A stretch of DNA of 64,000 nucleotides, from positions 2,418,001 through 2,482,000 of the forward strand of contig CM055611.1 of assembly GCA_029379385.1 (NCBI GenBank), read 5' to 3'. Of the stretch, positions 45,261 to 57,753 are shown piece after piece. The translations under genes and the position numbers were made by a program. Position 1 is the stretch's first letter. Each line of letters starts with the position of its first letter. The notes beneath the pieces were generated by a model. The model did not search any database, had not been told where the DNA came from, and saw only the letters and a program-made list of their open reading frames with translations. Source of the DNA: Quillaja saponaria. Taxonomy: Eukaryota; Streptophyta; Magnoliopsida; Fabales; Quillajaceae.

Positions 45261-47599
45261 TAATCATTTCTAAATAGAGGGATTAGAATTTCTTAATTTA
45301 GGAGGAATGAGTGGGTTTGAAATGGCATGTCTAATTTGTTGGCTTATACTATATTGGTTATTCTTGATCCCTTTCTAAAAGACATGACATGCACATTGTG
45401 TTGTGTCCTCTAATTAACTATACCAACTTGTTATGATTGGATCTTGGAGTTGGAAAAATAATTATGGCATTCTATAGCTTTCACAAACATATCACTAATT
45501 TCATTTTCTTCTAAAATATTGGGGGGAAAAAAAACCTAACTCACAAAATCAAATAAGGCTAATGAGATACTTAATATTATTATATATTGAGGGTGTTTGT
45601 GTTTAATTATAATCTTGTCAAACCTGATTATAAACAAATTATATAAATGTGTTGTGTATGGTTAGAGTTTTTTTCATAGATTGTAATTGAATTATTTATT
45701 TATTAAATTTTCTAATTATAATAATAAAAAAGAACAAATTTTACACTTTTTTTTTTTTTACTTATAATCAAATTTTTTTAATAAGTAATGCTACATATAC
45801 ACACATATTTCACACAAGTGCCACATCATATTCTTATCATGGTAACTATACAGTCTAAATCACCTATTACCATATTAGGCCAATAATTTTTTTTGATCTC
45901 ATTAAAATTCAATATTAATATATATAACTATTTTCTATTTTTTTTCATTTTTCCCTCTTTCTCATTTATATCTCCTATTATTTCTCCTACATTCCTTCAT
46001 AGGGTTTCTTAAATCTTTTTTCTTTTATTTTTCCAAATCAATGGAAACTAACAAAATGTTTAAAATTTTGTAACTTTGTCATAATTTTTATCCAACTTTT
46101 GTATTGTTTATTTGGTTGAAGAAAAAAAGTAAGCAATAGATAAGGAAATCAAGTCAACAAGTAGTATTGATGTCAAATTTTAAACTCACTAATATTTTTT
46201 TGCTTAAGTAAAAAAAAAGATATATTTTTGCATAGAGCATATTTAAAATTAATTCATAATAATAATATAATTACTAGAAGAATAATATGTTATATAATTA
46301 AATAGTTACTATTGTTTGAATAAAGTGATGACACACCAACAAATGATGCAACTAATTTTGACACATTAGTCGACCTATACTTTGGGTCACATCATTGATT
46401 TGATCTGAACCCTTGACATCTCAAACGAAATAACAAATTTTTAACCATTTTGACATGCCAATTATTTAGAATATTAACTCATACAAAACATAGGCATATA
46501 TTAAATTTTAAGTGAAATAAGAAGAAAAAAACTTACTAAGTTTAAATAACACATTAACCTTTTTATCCAAAAATTTAAAACACCAATTAAAGGAAAAAAT
46601 TTCTTATCTCACTTTCTCCTATAATTAAGGAAAATTTTAACAAAAAAATTCATGTATTGTTAACTTCAATTAATCAATTATTTTTGAAAAAAAAAATTCA
46701 ACATCTTCTAAACTCATCTCATTCTCTCCATCTTATACAACAATTATAATATTTTTTACATTATATCTTAAAAAAAGAAGGGAACAAAAAAACCATTGAT
46801 CATATTGGTAAATGAGAAATTTTGGTTTATAAATAATAATTTAAAACAAAATTCAGTTATCTCTATTGGTAGCATTTGGGTCACACACAATTCAAATTAA
46901 TTTATTTTTTGATCTGAACAAATAAAGACTATATATGTTGAAATTATAAAATTTATGATAATTTTATTCCTATTACCTCGTTAAAGAATACTCAAATCCA
47001 ATAAACAAAGAAATATATATTCTTGATTATTTGACCAATCATTTTAGTAATGTTTTGAATTCATGGCTTGGCCGGTCGAGACCGTGATCGGGTACTACCT
47101 TGGGCTAGATTAGGTCAAAAACCTGAAATAGCAATTGGCTCGGCCTAACTTGGATTGACCTGAATATAATTTAAGACCTAGTCTGAATTTTTAAAAATAT
47201 TAAAAAAAAACAGAAGCTAGTAATGTAAATTTTTTATTTTTTATTTTTCATTGATTTCTTATTTATTATTTTTATGTCTTATTTGATATTAAATTATTAT
47301 GTATACATAATATATATATATATTTATTTATATATATATTAAAAATAAAAAATTAATAATTTTTTAATATGGGTTGACCTTGCATTTGATACGGTGACCC
47401 AAAGCCCGAGTATTTGTGTGGGTCAACCCTGGTTGGGTTTCAATAAATAAATAAATAAACTATTTAAAAATATATATGCTGTAAATCATATCAGATGCTA
47501 CTTCTCATTTGGTCAATAGAGTTAACCGAAGTTATTTGATTTTCTTTTGTTGCTATTTTTATTTTTTTACCGTGACCACCAAAATTTCCCTTAAAAAAG
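45261..47599. other. AT-rich non-coding stretch with a dispersed repeat
   Basis: No gene seen. The part from about 46130 to 46620 matches about 55780-56360 (see the repeat entries). Around 47050-47450 a GC-richer patch with gggttgacc/ggtcaaccc motifs in both orientations may be another transposon remnant. Confidence 0.5.
46130..46620 (+). repeat. Dispersed AT-rich repeat, copy 1
   Basis: Shares blocks in the same order with 55780-56360, for example aatcaagtca-caagtagtatt, gccaattatttagaa, ttaactcatacaaaa and gtttaaataacacattaac. Confidence 0.8.
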
Positions 47600-47679
47600 A
47601 CAAATTCTTCTGAACACCGCCAGGCTGCAGTTGAGAGCCCAAGTTCGGCGATTCCACACTGTCGGAGAATTGGCTGCAG
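47600..47679 (+). other. Possible untranslated first exon with donor site
   Basis: A short GC-rich stretch (gaacaccgccaggctgcag ... attggctgcag) ends at a consensus-like donor, cag/gtatgt, at 47679/47680. There is no ATG in it. It could be the leader exon of the sequence now seen as duplication copy B. No transcript evidence is available. Confidence 0.25.
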
Positions 47680-49047
47680 GTATGTGGTTCTCTTTCTTCT
47701 TCAACCTAGCTAATTCACATACCTACTCCCCTCTACTTTTCAAACCCCATTATTAGGCAGAGAAATTTACCAATTTAGGAATGGCGAATCTGGAAGTACT
47801 TGCTTTTGGTTAATAGATTTGGCGCATCATATAAATATAGCTACAGTGAGCTCAACATGAAATGAAATCTTGCTATTCCTCTAATTATTTTTAGAATAAA
47901 TTGGGAAACTTCGATGCTTTACATGGCTTCTTTTATACTGGTTTTGTGTGGATTTTGAAATTTGATGGATACTTTGAGTTTATGTTGACTGTTGCTGTTG
48001 AAATAATTTAGGGACTGTATTTGGTGGGGAATCTCTTGTATAATTGTATTTTACATTCTTGTACCGTAAAGGTTTATGTTTCATTTAATTTTTAATTTTT
48101 TTTAATTAATTATAGGGTCTTTGTAAATTGGATTTTCATTGAAGTTGGTGAGAAAATGTGCTACAGTCAGTGTTCATATAAGATTACTTTACATAAACTG
48201 TCTGCTTATTGGTTTCTGAAAGTGTTTGCCCTATGTATGCATATAAGCATGCACAGATGCATTGACAAGTTTATAAGTGCTTTTACATCCCCTCTACACC
48301 TGAACACGGAACAAGTGATCCAAGATTCTCCTGTATCTTAGAGGGGATGACAAATGATATTACTCTCGTTTAATTTAGATTCTTTAGAATTATTTGTAAC
48401 AAACTTTGATGTATATATTTATAATAAATTAGTCATTCTTCTTTGACACAGATAATAGTAGAATGCTCTTAAAATTTAATTAGCACATATAGTGGGATCG
48501 ATTTCTATTATCTCTGGAAACTAACTGGGAGTAATTTACAGGATTAGTGCAAGATGACTGAAGTAGGCAGCTGTCAGAGTCTGCTTCTTGATAATACCGG
48601 ACACCTGCAAAAGAGGAAAATTGATAGCAAGTGCTTTTAGGAGCCTCAAAAAGGTACATCTTAATTGCGTAGTGATCATTGTTGGGAATATCAGTGGAAG
48701 GTTGTCTTGAAGATGTGGTTGAGTTAATTAGTAATTTCTGGATCACTTTGTTAGCTGTCATATTTTCTCTAGGTGTTTAGTAGGTTGATAGAAAATGATT
48801 CCTTAGTGCGTAGTTTATATTTGATTTTGTTGTATCTTATTGTTTTCTGTAGCTGAATCCGTGTTTTCATTTATATTCATATGATTCTAAAGACAAAAAT
48901 GGGGAAGAAGGAAAGTAATATATTGAACTTATAGCATTCCGCCATCCTGAACTAAACTCACTTGGTTCCGTGACATTCAATGAAGATGCAACTTAGTTCA
49001 TTAGAGCTAATAAGCGAGATGCAACTCTAGCCAAACACATATTAGAG

Positions 49048-49320
49048 ATGAAGGATGCAATTATAAAACTTTGGCAGATGAAAATAGGACTTGGATCCCA
49101 AGCCAGACCCAGATCTGCTTTAATGACACGATATTTATTTTACCCACAGTCATGGATATACACATTTGAGACCTGCAATTCTCCAGAGGTTGGCAGAGAT
49201 AAGTATGTTCTATTGGAATTTGTTGCAGTTCCTCATAACAGTACAATTATTTTGTTGAAAATGTTAGATCTGCTCATTTGTCACTTTTGTATAAACATGC
49301 ATTATTGCTTCTGCAATTAA
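49048..49320 (+). CDS. Unrecognised 90-codon open frame in copy B
   Basis: Begins MKDAIIKLWQMKIGLGSQAR and includes a segment SPEVGRDKYVLLEFVAVPHN. The equivalent frame in copy A is broken, by a TAG near 10567 and an indel, although parts of the peptide are kept in another frame (SPEVGREKYVLLEFDAVPLN). I recognise no family. It may be a fragment of a decayed gene rather than an active one. Confidence 0.25.
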   Translation: MKDAIIKLWQMKIGLGSQARPRSALMTRYLFYPQSWIYTFETCNSPEVGRDKYVLLEFVAVPHNSTIILLKMLDLLICHFCINMHYCFCN

Positions 49321-50935
49321 GTCTATGTATATCTGTGTGTGTGCAGGTGTGGTACCAACCAGTCCCAAGTGTAACTTGTACTGCAATAAGATGTGCTTTG
49401 AATAGTCATAAAATAAATCAGATCCTCTTTTCCTAGAAACATCCCCTTATGCTTCGTAGTAATTATTGTACTAGAAGATCCTGTTGAGATTTGATGGGTT
49501 TCCCATGTAAAGGGATAACAAGAGTTAGTTCTACATCGAAAGAAAATAAGATACGTGAAGGACATACATATGGTAGTTGACTCTAAACCTATAGGCTTAA
49601 GCTTTTGGGTTCAAGTTTGTTCACTATCATGTATATGGGCCTTTACTTGGTGGACTTCTACATTGCATTTCTCCTGAATTGTGATTTTATTGTTTCCTCA
49701 ATGGAGATTGAGAAACAATTTTAACATGCATACATTTATTCTCTGCTTGTTGTATTCTTATGTCTATGCTCACAAACATTGCTAAATCGCAAGGTTGGTT
49801 AGTAATAGTAAGTAGTCTTAATTACATTCTGACATGAAATATCCTGGGATGATATATTAATTGTATCATCAGAACTTAACATCTATCAGCGATTATGTTT
49901 CAACATTTTTTTTCATCTGTCTTCATGTGTGCGAGAGAGGGTTCAATGAAACTTTGAGAAATGCAACATTATTTTTTATCTTGTAGTATAAACTGACATC
50001 TGTTGTTACTTAATTAGTGGTTGTGCACATAATCACCTCATGATGCTCTAGAAGGAATTGATTTACAGCTACGTTTTCTTGGGATAGGGGGGAGTGAGGG
50101 GGTTCTGGGACACAAAAAAACCCTTGGGGACTGGATAATGCCTTTCTCTAATATCAATTTTTACTGTTATAGTACTTAATAAAAGGAACCAACTAAACAT
50201 ACATGGTGTTGTTCATATGGAAGGTATAATTCTCCTCCAAATGGGAAACTGCTATCTGGTCTTTGGGCCGCAGTTGTATACCACACACCAAACAAGTTTA
50301 AGAGGCAGACTCTACATAGATCACCTGAGCGCAGATTGTATGACCATGATAGTTCCATTACATGTTATGAATTGTCCTCATTGTACTCTGACTCAAGTGC
50401 TCCACAAACCTGGCAATTCTTATCCGGTCTTCCTTGACTCTGAAGGCTGACCTCCCCCCATTCCCTCTTTCTGTCCAGTATCAGAGCAGGCCCTTCAAAA
50501 TAAAACTGGTTGCTATCACTTTTCTGTTGGACAAAAAGCTATCATATCTAGAAGCTTTGTAAGTCTGTATTCACACTTCCATTTGTCAAAGGGGTCAAAC
50601 TTCATAATTCTTCTGAGATTCGGATCCCCGCACCTTTCCTTCTTAAGCATGAGTGGTTTAGTGGAATGTTGTAATCATCTTCTTCAGTCCACTAAAATCC
50701 ACACTTAGTGAATAATAAATTTCTGTTTATGGATAGCTGTCACTTAAGATCACGGATTCTACTTACCATACATGGAAGATTTGAGGTTTAGCACATAGAG
50801 CCAGACCTTGTTTGGATTACAGACAAGACTTACTAGATCTGTTCAGTTTGTGGATAATTAATGACATATCAAGTGGTGACAAACGTGTTGTGCTTGTCTA
50901 AAGCTAAGATCACTTTATTGGTGGTAAATTAATAA

Positions 50936-51888
50936 CTAGATATAAGGGTTATGGTTCCTGTATGATAAGTGTCATTCATGGCTCAAGTGTTTTTGATGTG
51001 GGTTCGGGTAACGCTATGTCGTCTGATGTATCCCACAGATCAGCCCTTATGCAAATGATCATATATCATAAGATAATGTTCACAATAATTAGGCAATATA
51101 CTCCATAGTGAAATTCCTGTATTAGTGAATATGCCATTTTTAAGATGTTATTAGTCTTTGATCTAACACTTAGTGCTTGACAATGTTTGAATTTTGTAAG
51201 ATCAAGATGCTTATTTTATGTAACTCATTCCACTAAAGAGACTGCTGAAATTTCAGGATCTCATAAGGAGACTATGGCTTTGTGCTCTATGGATATATAC
51301 TTCATAACAGTAACTCTATCATTCTTCTTGGTAGTTTTTAGTTTTCTTTTTCTTTTTTCCCATTTAGTAATTGTTTACTTACTGAATCATAAATCACACA
51401 TACCTTGGTTTAATATGTTTTGACAACAATTTTGGAATAATTGCAATTTAAAGCCCCTTTCTTGTTATTTAAAATTATTAAGTTATGTGCTTAACTAGAA
51501 GGTATGACTCAAGGATTTGTAATCTGGTGCAGTAACATCAATTGGTCATTCTCGAATATGAGACAGTCATAATCCTTTTCCAGCTAATAGCCACTCCTCA
51601 AAAGCATCCTTCTTATCTTCAGATCACAAGTGATTGTGACTCAAGTGACCAATTGCATAGTGGGCTCGATATGTTTGAGAGTCTGTTCATATTGCTTGGG
51701 CAAAGGGCAGGTATATATGTTATTTCCATGTTCTGAAACGTGATGAAATGCTTTATGCTGTTCAACAGCTGCTGTAAAATAAATAGGTGCTCATGAGCAA
51801 TTGAAAAACTTGCTGAATTATTTGTTAGCATGTTGATAATGCAAGTTGAATTTAACAATATGTAAAAAAAAACACGTGCAATTACAGG
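50936..51888 (+). other. Segment present only in copy B
   Basis: About 953 bp with no counterpart in A, where flanks join at attacag. It holds open frames at 51187-51423 and 51542-51736. The second (ATPQKHPSYLQITSD ... MFESLFILLGQRAG) ends at a donor-like cag/gtatat. These look like possible exon remnants; I cannot name them. Confidence 0.35.
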
Positions 51889-54479
51889 GGCCAGATGGGT
51901 GAGATGATTAACCGAGTTGAAACTGAAGTGCAATGACTAATTAGAGGCAGAAAAAAAAAGTAGGTGACCACTGACTCACTGAGTGAGAGACAACCCTTTA
52001 AGAAAGATACCCACTTTGGTTTAGTCATAAATAGTTAATCAGATAAAGACAAAGTCACTTAAGCATATCATCACGTTTAGAATGTTTAAAAACTTAATAT
52101 GGAAATTTTGAAATGTTCAAGAAGACTAGATTCTTACTAATCTGCCATTATAATTGGAATCTTGCTTGTCTTTTTTATTTACCGAGTACCTTTTTTTTTT
52201 CATGCCATTAAGTTTGTGATTGTGTCCTTTACTAATCACTTTAAGCCAATCACTTTATAATAAAAAGTATATTTTTGAAAGAGGAAAGAAAGAAAACAAC
52301 TGAAAGTTATATATTCTCGTGAACTTTAAGTACAGTTTAACATTTGGATCACGTATGTGCTTCTTTCTTTTCCTTTTCCCCATATTAGTGAATAAATTCA
52401 ATGAATATGAGACTATCTGCTTCACATAACCAATATCAGAAAGGAATTTTGATTCTCCTAATGTTCCAAGTTGGAAAATGAGTTATCTTCCTTGAATCAT
52501 AATTGCCCATATTTGTTTATTTTTTTTATAGGAGCATACTTATCCATATTTGGATGCGTGAAACATGCTAATCCACTTAGATCGTAGTTCAAAGATGATC
52601 ATGATTAAGTGACACGTGATTCATATGAAAAACATGGGAGGATTTAAATCGATCAAGATTACTGTCATGTAAGCATCTTAATGATCAAACTGACCATTGA
52701 TTAGTCCATTTGACATCTATCCAGCAGTGAGAAAAGAGAACAAAAACAAATATAAAACACTTAGTGCGTTGAATATGCTTTGAATTTCTTAATTCTAACC
52801 CACTACTATGCCTGCACAATAAGCTTTCTTAGATATTGTTATTTCTAGATATTTTTTTCCCAAGAGACCCAACTGACTTGATACTCATGATAAAATTTGT
52901 GGCTGGCTTTGACTAAAATTTAGAAAGATGAATTGTGTCAATGTTTAGAGTAGTTTTCTTCAAATGAATTATTAATTTATGATATGACTAAAAAAATGTT
53001 TGGCCCTCGATCAATCGATTCCCCTTTCCTCTTCATTTTGTTGGACCAAAGCTTGCCACTATCCTTTATGAAGGATGTTTTACTCTCTCTCTTTTCCTTT
53101 TCAATTTCCATTTTCAGTGGTGATAAAAAATTTTGATGTTACTTTAAAAAATATGACATCTAATCATGTATTTATTTAAGATAGGAAATTTATAAAAAGA
53201 GAGATATCTCTCGTTGCATGTAACTCACGAGTTCGATATATCTTATAAAGAAAAAAATGTAAAATGAGTTTTTTCAATACAAGAATAGAAAAAAGGTCTG
53301 CATAAACAACAATTTAAACCAATTAAATGGGAATATGCACAATAATTTATTAAGATACAATTTTCTTTTAATTACTTCAAAAATTAGTTTTTGATGAATG
53401 AAACTTTTATGAGTTTACTCAATGCATAGAGAATGGTTGACCATTTAGACACAATTAGCTAGATGTTGATGTCCATAACATTGATTGGTATTTGCACTTC
53501 AAGACATAATTATTATCACTTAATCAAGATGAATAATTGACAAATTTAAATGTCCCAAAGCCTAAACGTTCCACTTGTTTTTAGGTGTTGAGGTCTGTCA
53601 GTAGGCTTAATTAATTAGCAACCTTAGTAAATAATTTTTCCAACTATAGTGGATAGAAAGAAAAAAAAACCCTCAAACCACCCATTTGATTGGAGTATGC
53701 TTTAAATAACATAGGTTGGCATGCCACTACCTATGCAATTAAGATGGTGACTATTTTAATCATGAGTAATCTTCATAAATTCTATAATCTTGAGATAGTC
53801 TTGACATGTATAGCATGTTTCTTAACTAGATTAAAGATGTAAATTAATTAAAATACGGATATATAAGCTCCCTTGGACATAATCTGATAACTACATAAAA
53901 TCACCAATTAATTTTTCCAAATTATACTTGATTAACGGGGAAAATGGACCATTATCTATTGCAATGATTTCAAAATTTGGTGTAATACATCTGTTGAGCA
54001 TAATCTTAGACTAAATTAAATTATTTTCACCCTAATAATTATTATACTATTGTTGTTGTGTGAAATTAGAAAATATTATCCACTGAAGCTTTCAATTTAG
54101 TGAGTGAGATCATGTCATGAAAATATGAAGCAGCCAAATGCACTTGGACAAAATATGTTTTCTTTTAATTACATTGCAATTAACTTTTTATTATTTATAT
54201 ATCTATCTCTAATATAATCTTTCTTGACATAAGAACAGACATAATTATTTTGAAATTATATACTTTATATGAGATTCGCATCCAACTGAATCGTAATCAT
54301 GGAAATTGATTGATTTTGGCCATAATATACATTTATTATACATAAATAAACACTTGATTCACAAGTTTCTTAATTCCATTCATCTGGCCATGCTAGTATT
54401 TTTTCACTTTTTCAATTTCTCCCTCGCTAACGTGGTTAACCTTCTATGAGTCTTAACTCAAATAGATTCAATTAATTTA

Positions 54480-54622
54480 TAAATTCATTATGTGTTAATT
54501 AGGATTAAGTTGTCCAGATATCTCTCCTAATAAGTATTTTTCTACGGGCTTAAACCATTGACATTATAAAGACACCTCAACTGCTGAGTTCAAGCGTGTC
54601 TTACCACTTAAATTACATATTG
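54480..54622 (-). mobile_element. tRNA-derived SINE, copy 3, diverged
   Basis: On the - strand taagtggtaagacacgcttg, then gaactcag-agttgag, tctttataatgtcaatgg and agaaaaatactt follow the order of the 17.4-kb copy. The box B is decayed (ggtttaagcc) and no clean TSD is seen. Boundaries are approximate. Confidence 0.6.
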
Positions 54623-55779
54623 TGAATTATAAACTCACGTTAAGTTGCTCATACAACCAATATAAAACTATTGCCCATACAACCAATAATCCATAACACT
54701 CTGATTTCTCAACTCTCAATCTCATACCTCTCATAGTGTTTTGCTTTTTCTTGTAAAAAACAGAAATATAAATAACACAAACTATTTCCTTTAAAAGATT
54801 TCCCTTACTTAAAAAAGGAAAAAAAAAAACAAACAAACAAAGAATGAGAACGATGAAAGTTTTATTTATTGGATGTTTATTAGATGAAACATCTTAATTT
54901 TATGATAGATATTCAATGTACAACAAGAAAAAATAAAGTTAACTTTAATGATAACATATCTATGTCCACTTTGAACCAATTAATAGCCTAAAGCTTTTTG
55001 AGAAAGGGAATCTATTATTTATCAGCTTGTAGAAACTTTTATCTGAAAAAAAGTTTAAGAACTTTAAAATTTTCCAATTAATGGCCTAAAACATTTTTGA
55101 GAAAGAGTATCTATTATAAATGACATAATAAATAATAATAATCTATGTTTTACAATTTATTGTCATAAATAATAATCTATATTTTATAATTTAAAATATA
55201 TAATATATAATATAATTGATATTTGAGAATTAGAAAATTTTGAGATTCACACAACATCAATTTACATATCTAATATTTTGACACATAATATTGTTAAATC
55301 ACCATTAATATACAACTATCTCTATTAAATTATATTATTTTGTCCACATCACCCCCTAATTCTCTCTCCTAAGTTTATTATGCAAAATATAAGCATTTTC
55401 TTTTTTAATCTAATTTCTATTTTATTCTCTCTCCTCCTTGGCCCTTGCTATGTCTTTTCTCACTTATGAAACACATCAAAGTTTTTTTCTATTTCTCTCC
55501 ATTATTTCTCATTTTCGCAACTTCATTTGATAGTTTTTAAAATATATTTTGTTTGAGTACTTTTTTTTTTTAGTTTACTCTCACTCTCTATATTTGACAA
55601 ACAAAAATATACCTTACAGGTACACGAACAATCTAAATTGACTTATATCCATTTATAAACAAAAATAACTTAACTTCAACAAATAAAATATCCAAAAAGT
55701 ATTATAATGACTAATTTTTAAAATGATTTCTTCACTGCTTAATAGAGGTAATCAATTATGAAAAAATCAGAGCAAATCT

Positions 55780-56360
55780 ATGTGTAAATCAAGTCAGCAA
55801 GTAGTATTAAAATCAAATTTTATATTAATTTTGCTTAAATGAAAAAGATATTTTTATAGTGCATATTCAAAATTAAAACTAAAAATCTAAATAACAAAAA
55901 ATATTTATTTAATAGTTAAAATTTCACAATATATAATATAACTATCAGGAGAATAACATGCTGACATAGTGACATATAATAAGATAAGTTATTGCATCGA
56001 TTAATATTTATGAAAGACGAAAAACCTAGTATATAATAAAATTGTTACTGTAGCTTGAATGAGGTAATGACATATATATCAACAAATGATTCAACTAAAT
56101 TTTGACACATAAGCCGATACCTAATACTTTGGTATCACATAATTGATGTGATTTGAACCCATTGACCTCTCAAACAAATTAATAAATCACTAACAATTTT
56201 GATATGTCAATTATTTAGAACATTAACTCATACAAAATATAGACATAATATTAAATTTTAATTAGAATAAGAAAAAAAAAAAAACTTACTTGAGTTTAAA
56301 TAACACATTAACCTTTTTATTCAAAAATTTAAAACACCAATTAAAAGAAAAAAATCTCAT
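55780..56360 (+). repeat. Dispersed AT-rich repeat, copy 2
   Basis: Aligns with 46130-46620. Similarity may extend further left (from about 55290), but the match is weaker there. It ends in aacacattaacctttttat, then aaaacaccaattaaa, as in copy 1. Confidence 0.8.
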
Positions 56361-57632
56361 AAAATCTCATATTATAATTTCTTCTTTTTTTTTTTACCCC
56401 CACTATGGAAACTCAAAATAAGTATATAATTTAATTAGTGTTATCTTTAATAATAATTTAATCAAAATAGAATATATTTGGATTCATAAAAAAAAAATTA
56501 AATAATAAAAAAATTAATAATGCTGATCATAATATTCTATTTACACAAATTAAAAAATTTATAAATTTAAAATAAAATAATATATACATGCCGAGTTCAT
56601 ATCTAGTTTTTAATAAAAGTAAACTATTATCTTTAGAATAAAACACTTTTTTGCTATGAAAACATCGATTTTCAATTAAGATAGTTTCTTCAATATTATA
56701 ATATATATATATATGTTACGCTTTTTCTTATAAAGTTTCTAAAACTTTTTTAAAGATTATCTAAGGCTGTGTACCTCAATTAAGTATATGTATTTATAAA
56801 GTTATAGTTTTTTGGAAGGATCTTGAAGTTATAATGATGGTGCCTTTCAAAGCAAATTTGATGTGTTGTACCAATAAAAGAAAACAAATTTGATGCAAGC
56901 CTATTCTTCTTTTTCTTAATAATTATGTAGTGTCTTAATCTTATTATGAGTCTCTCAAATATTTCATATTTTCGATCATTTTTTATTATCTTTTTTTGCA
57001 TTAAATCAATATGATCCTTTCTAAAAAAAAAAACATCTAAATAACTGTGTTCGACCTCTTTTTGCAAGTTCTTTATAAAATTAATATATGTATAAATAAT
57101 TAGTGTTCGCAGAGAGAAAAACAAAAAACAAAACAAAACAAAGTGCTCCTTGTACCAAGCAATGCAATTCCGCTATAGTCCGACTACTGACTATATGAAA
57201 TTACCAATACTACAACGAAATTTACTAACAAAAAATGTCTTTATTTGCAATGACAATTTCATCAAGAACTACCCACTTAACACGTACTACATTAGAAATC
57301 ATTGTTTGGAGCTTTGGATTGGACGAAAAATAAAAATCACAATTTTCATACCCTCAAAAAAATTATATTCCTAGTTGAGACTGGTGAAACATAAATATGG
57401 TTCCCTCTACTATATAGGCCATTTTATTGACTTTGCTCCCATTGGAGGAATTGCCAGGGAACCTATTCCTCTCTAAAGAGCAACAATGACATCTTGGGTG
57501 GAAGGAATGAACAAATTTTTCTGTCTACAATTATTGTCTCTAATTAACTTTTCTTTACTTTTTTTTTTTTTTTTTTTTTGTCACCTTCCTTAAATCCTCA
57601 AGCAATTTCAAAGCACAAACCTTGGCCTCCTC

Positions 57633-57639
57633 TATAAAA
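57633..57639 (+). promoter_or_regulatory. TATA box of the NPF transporter gene
   Basis: tataaaa within cctctataaaagagc, 115 bp upstream of the start codon at 57754. This leaves room for a leader of roughly 85 bases. Confidence 0.65.
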
Positions 57640-57753
57640 GAGCTTCCTAAGCAAAGCTTGTTTATGCATAAGCAATTCCCTTACAACTCTTTGAAGTCTC
57701 AGAGCTTACACTACATATAATCCCAAGCTCTACTTGGCCATAATTAGTAGGTG

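Larger units (their letters stand above)
48410..52850. repeat. Segmental duplication, copy B
   Basis: Paralogous to 9860-14770 in the same orientation, about 38.5 kb away. B lacks the hAT-like element and two further A segments. It has its own segments of about 50936-51888 and 52149-52680. Small frames include 49048-49320 (90 codons) and several splice-site-like positions, but no recognised protein. Confidence 0.85.
52851..57600. other. AT-rich non-coding stretch
   Basis: No recognised gene. It contains a third SINE copy (54480-54622), a pair of direct repeats of about 45 bp (54969-55015 and 55075-55120) and the second copy of the dispersed AT-rich repeat. Open frames at 54627-54836, 56780-57136 and 57150-57374 are low-complexity or unrecognised. 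Confidence 0.5.

Noticed and set aside
56780..57136. 118-codon - strand frame
   Set aside because: It has low-complexity, Phe/Ile/Lys-rich composition typical of AT-rich intergenic DNA. There is no motif and no homologous feel.
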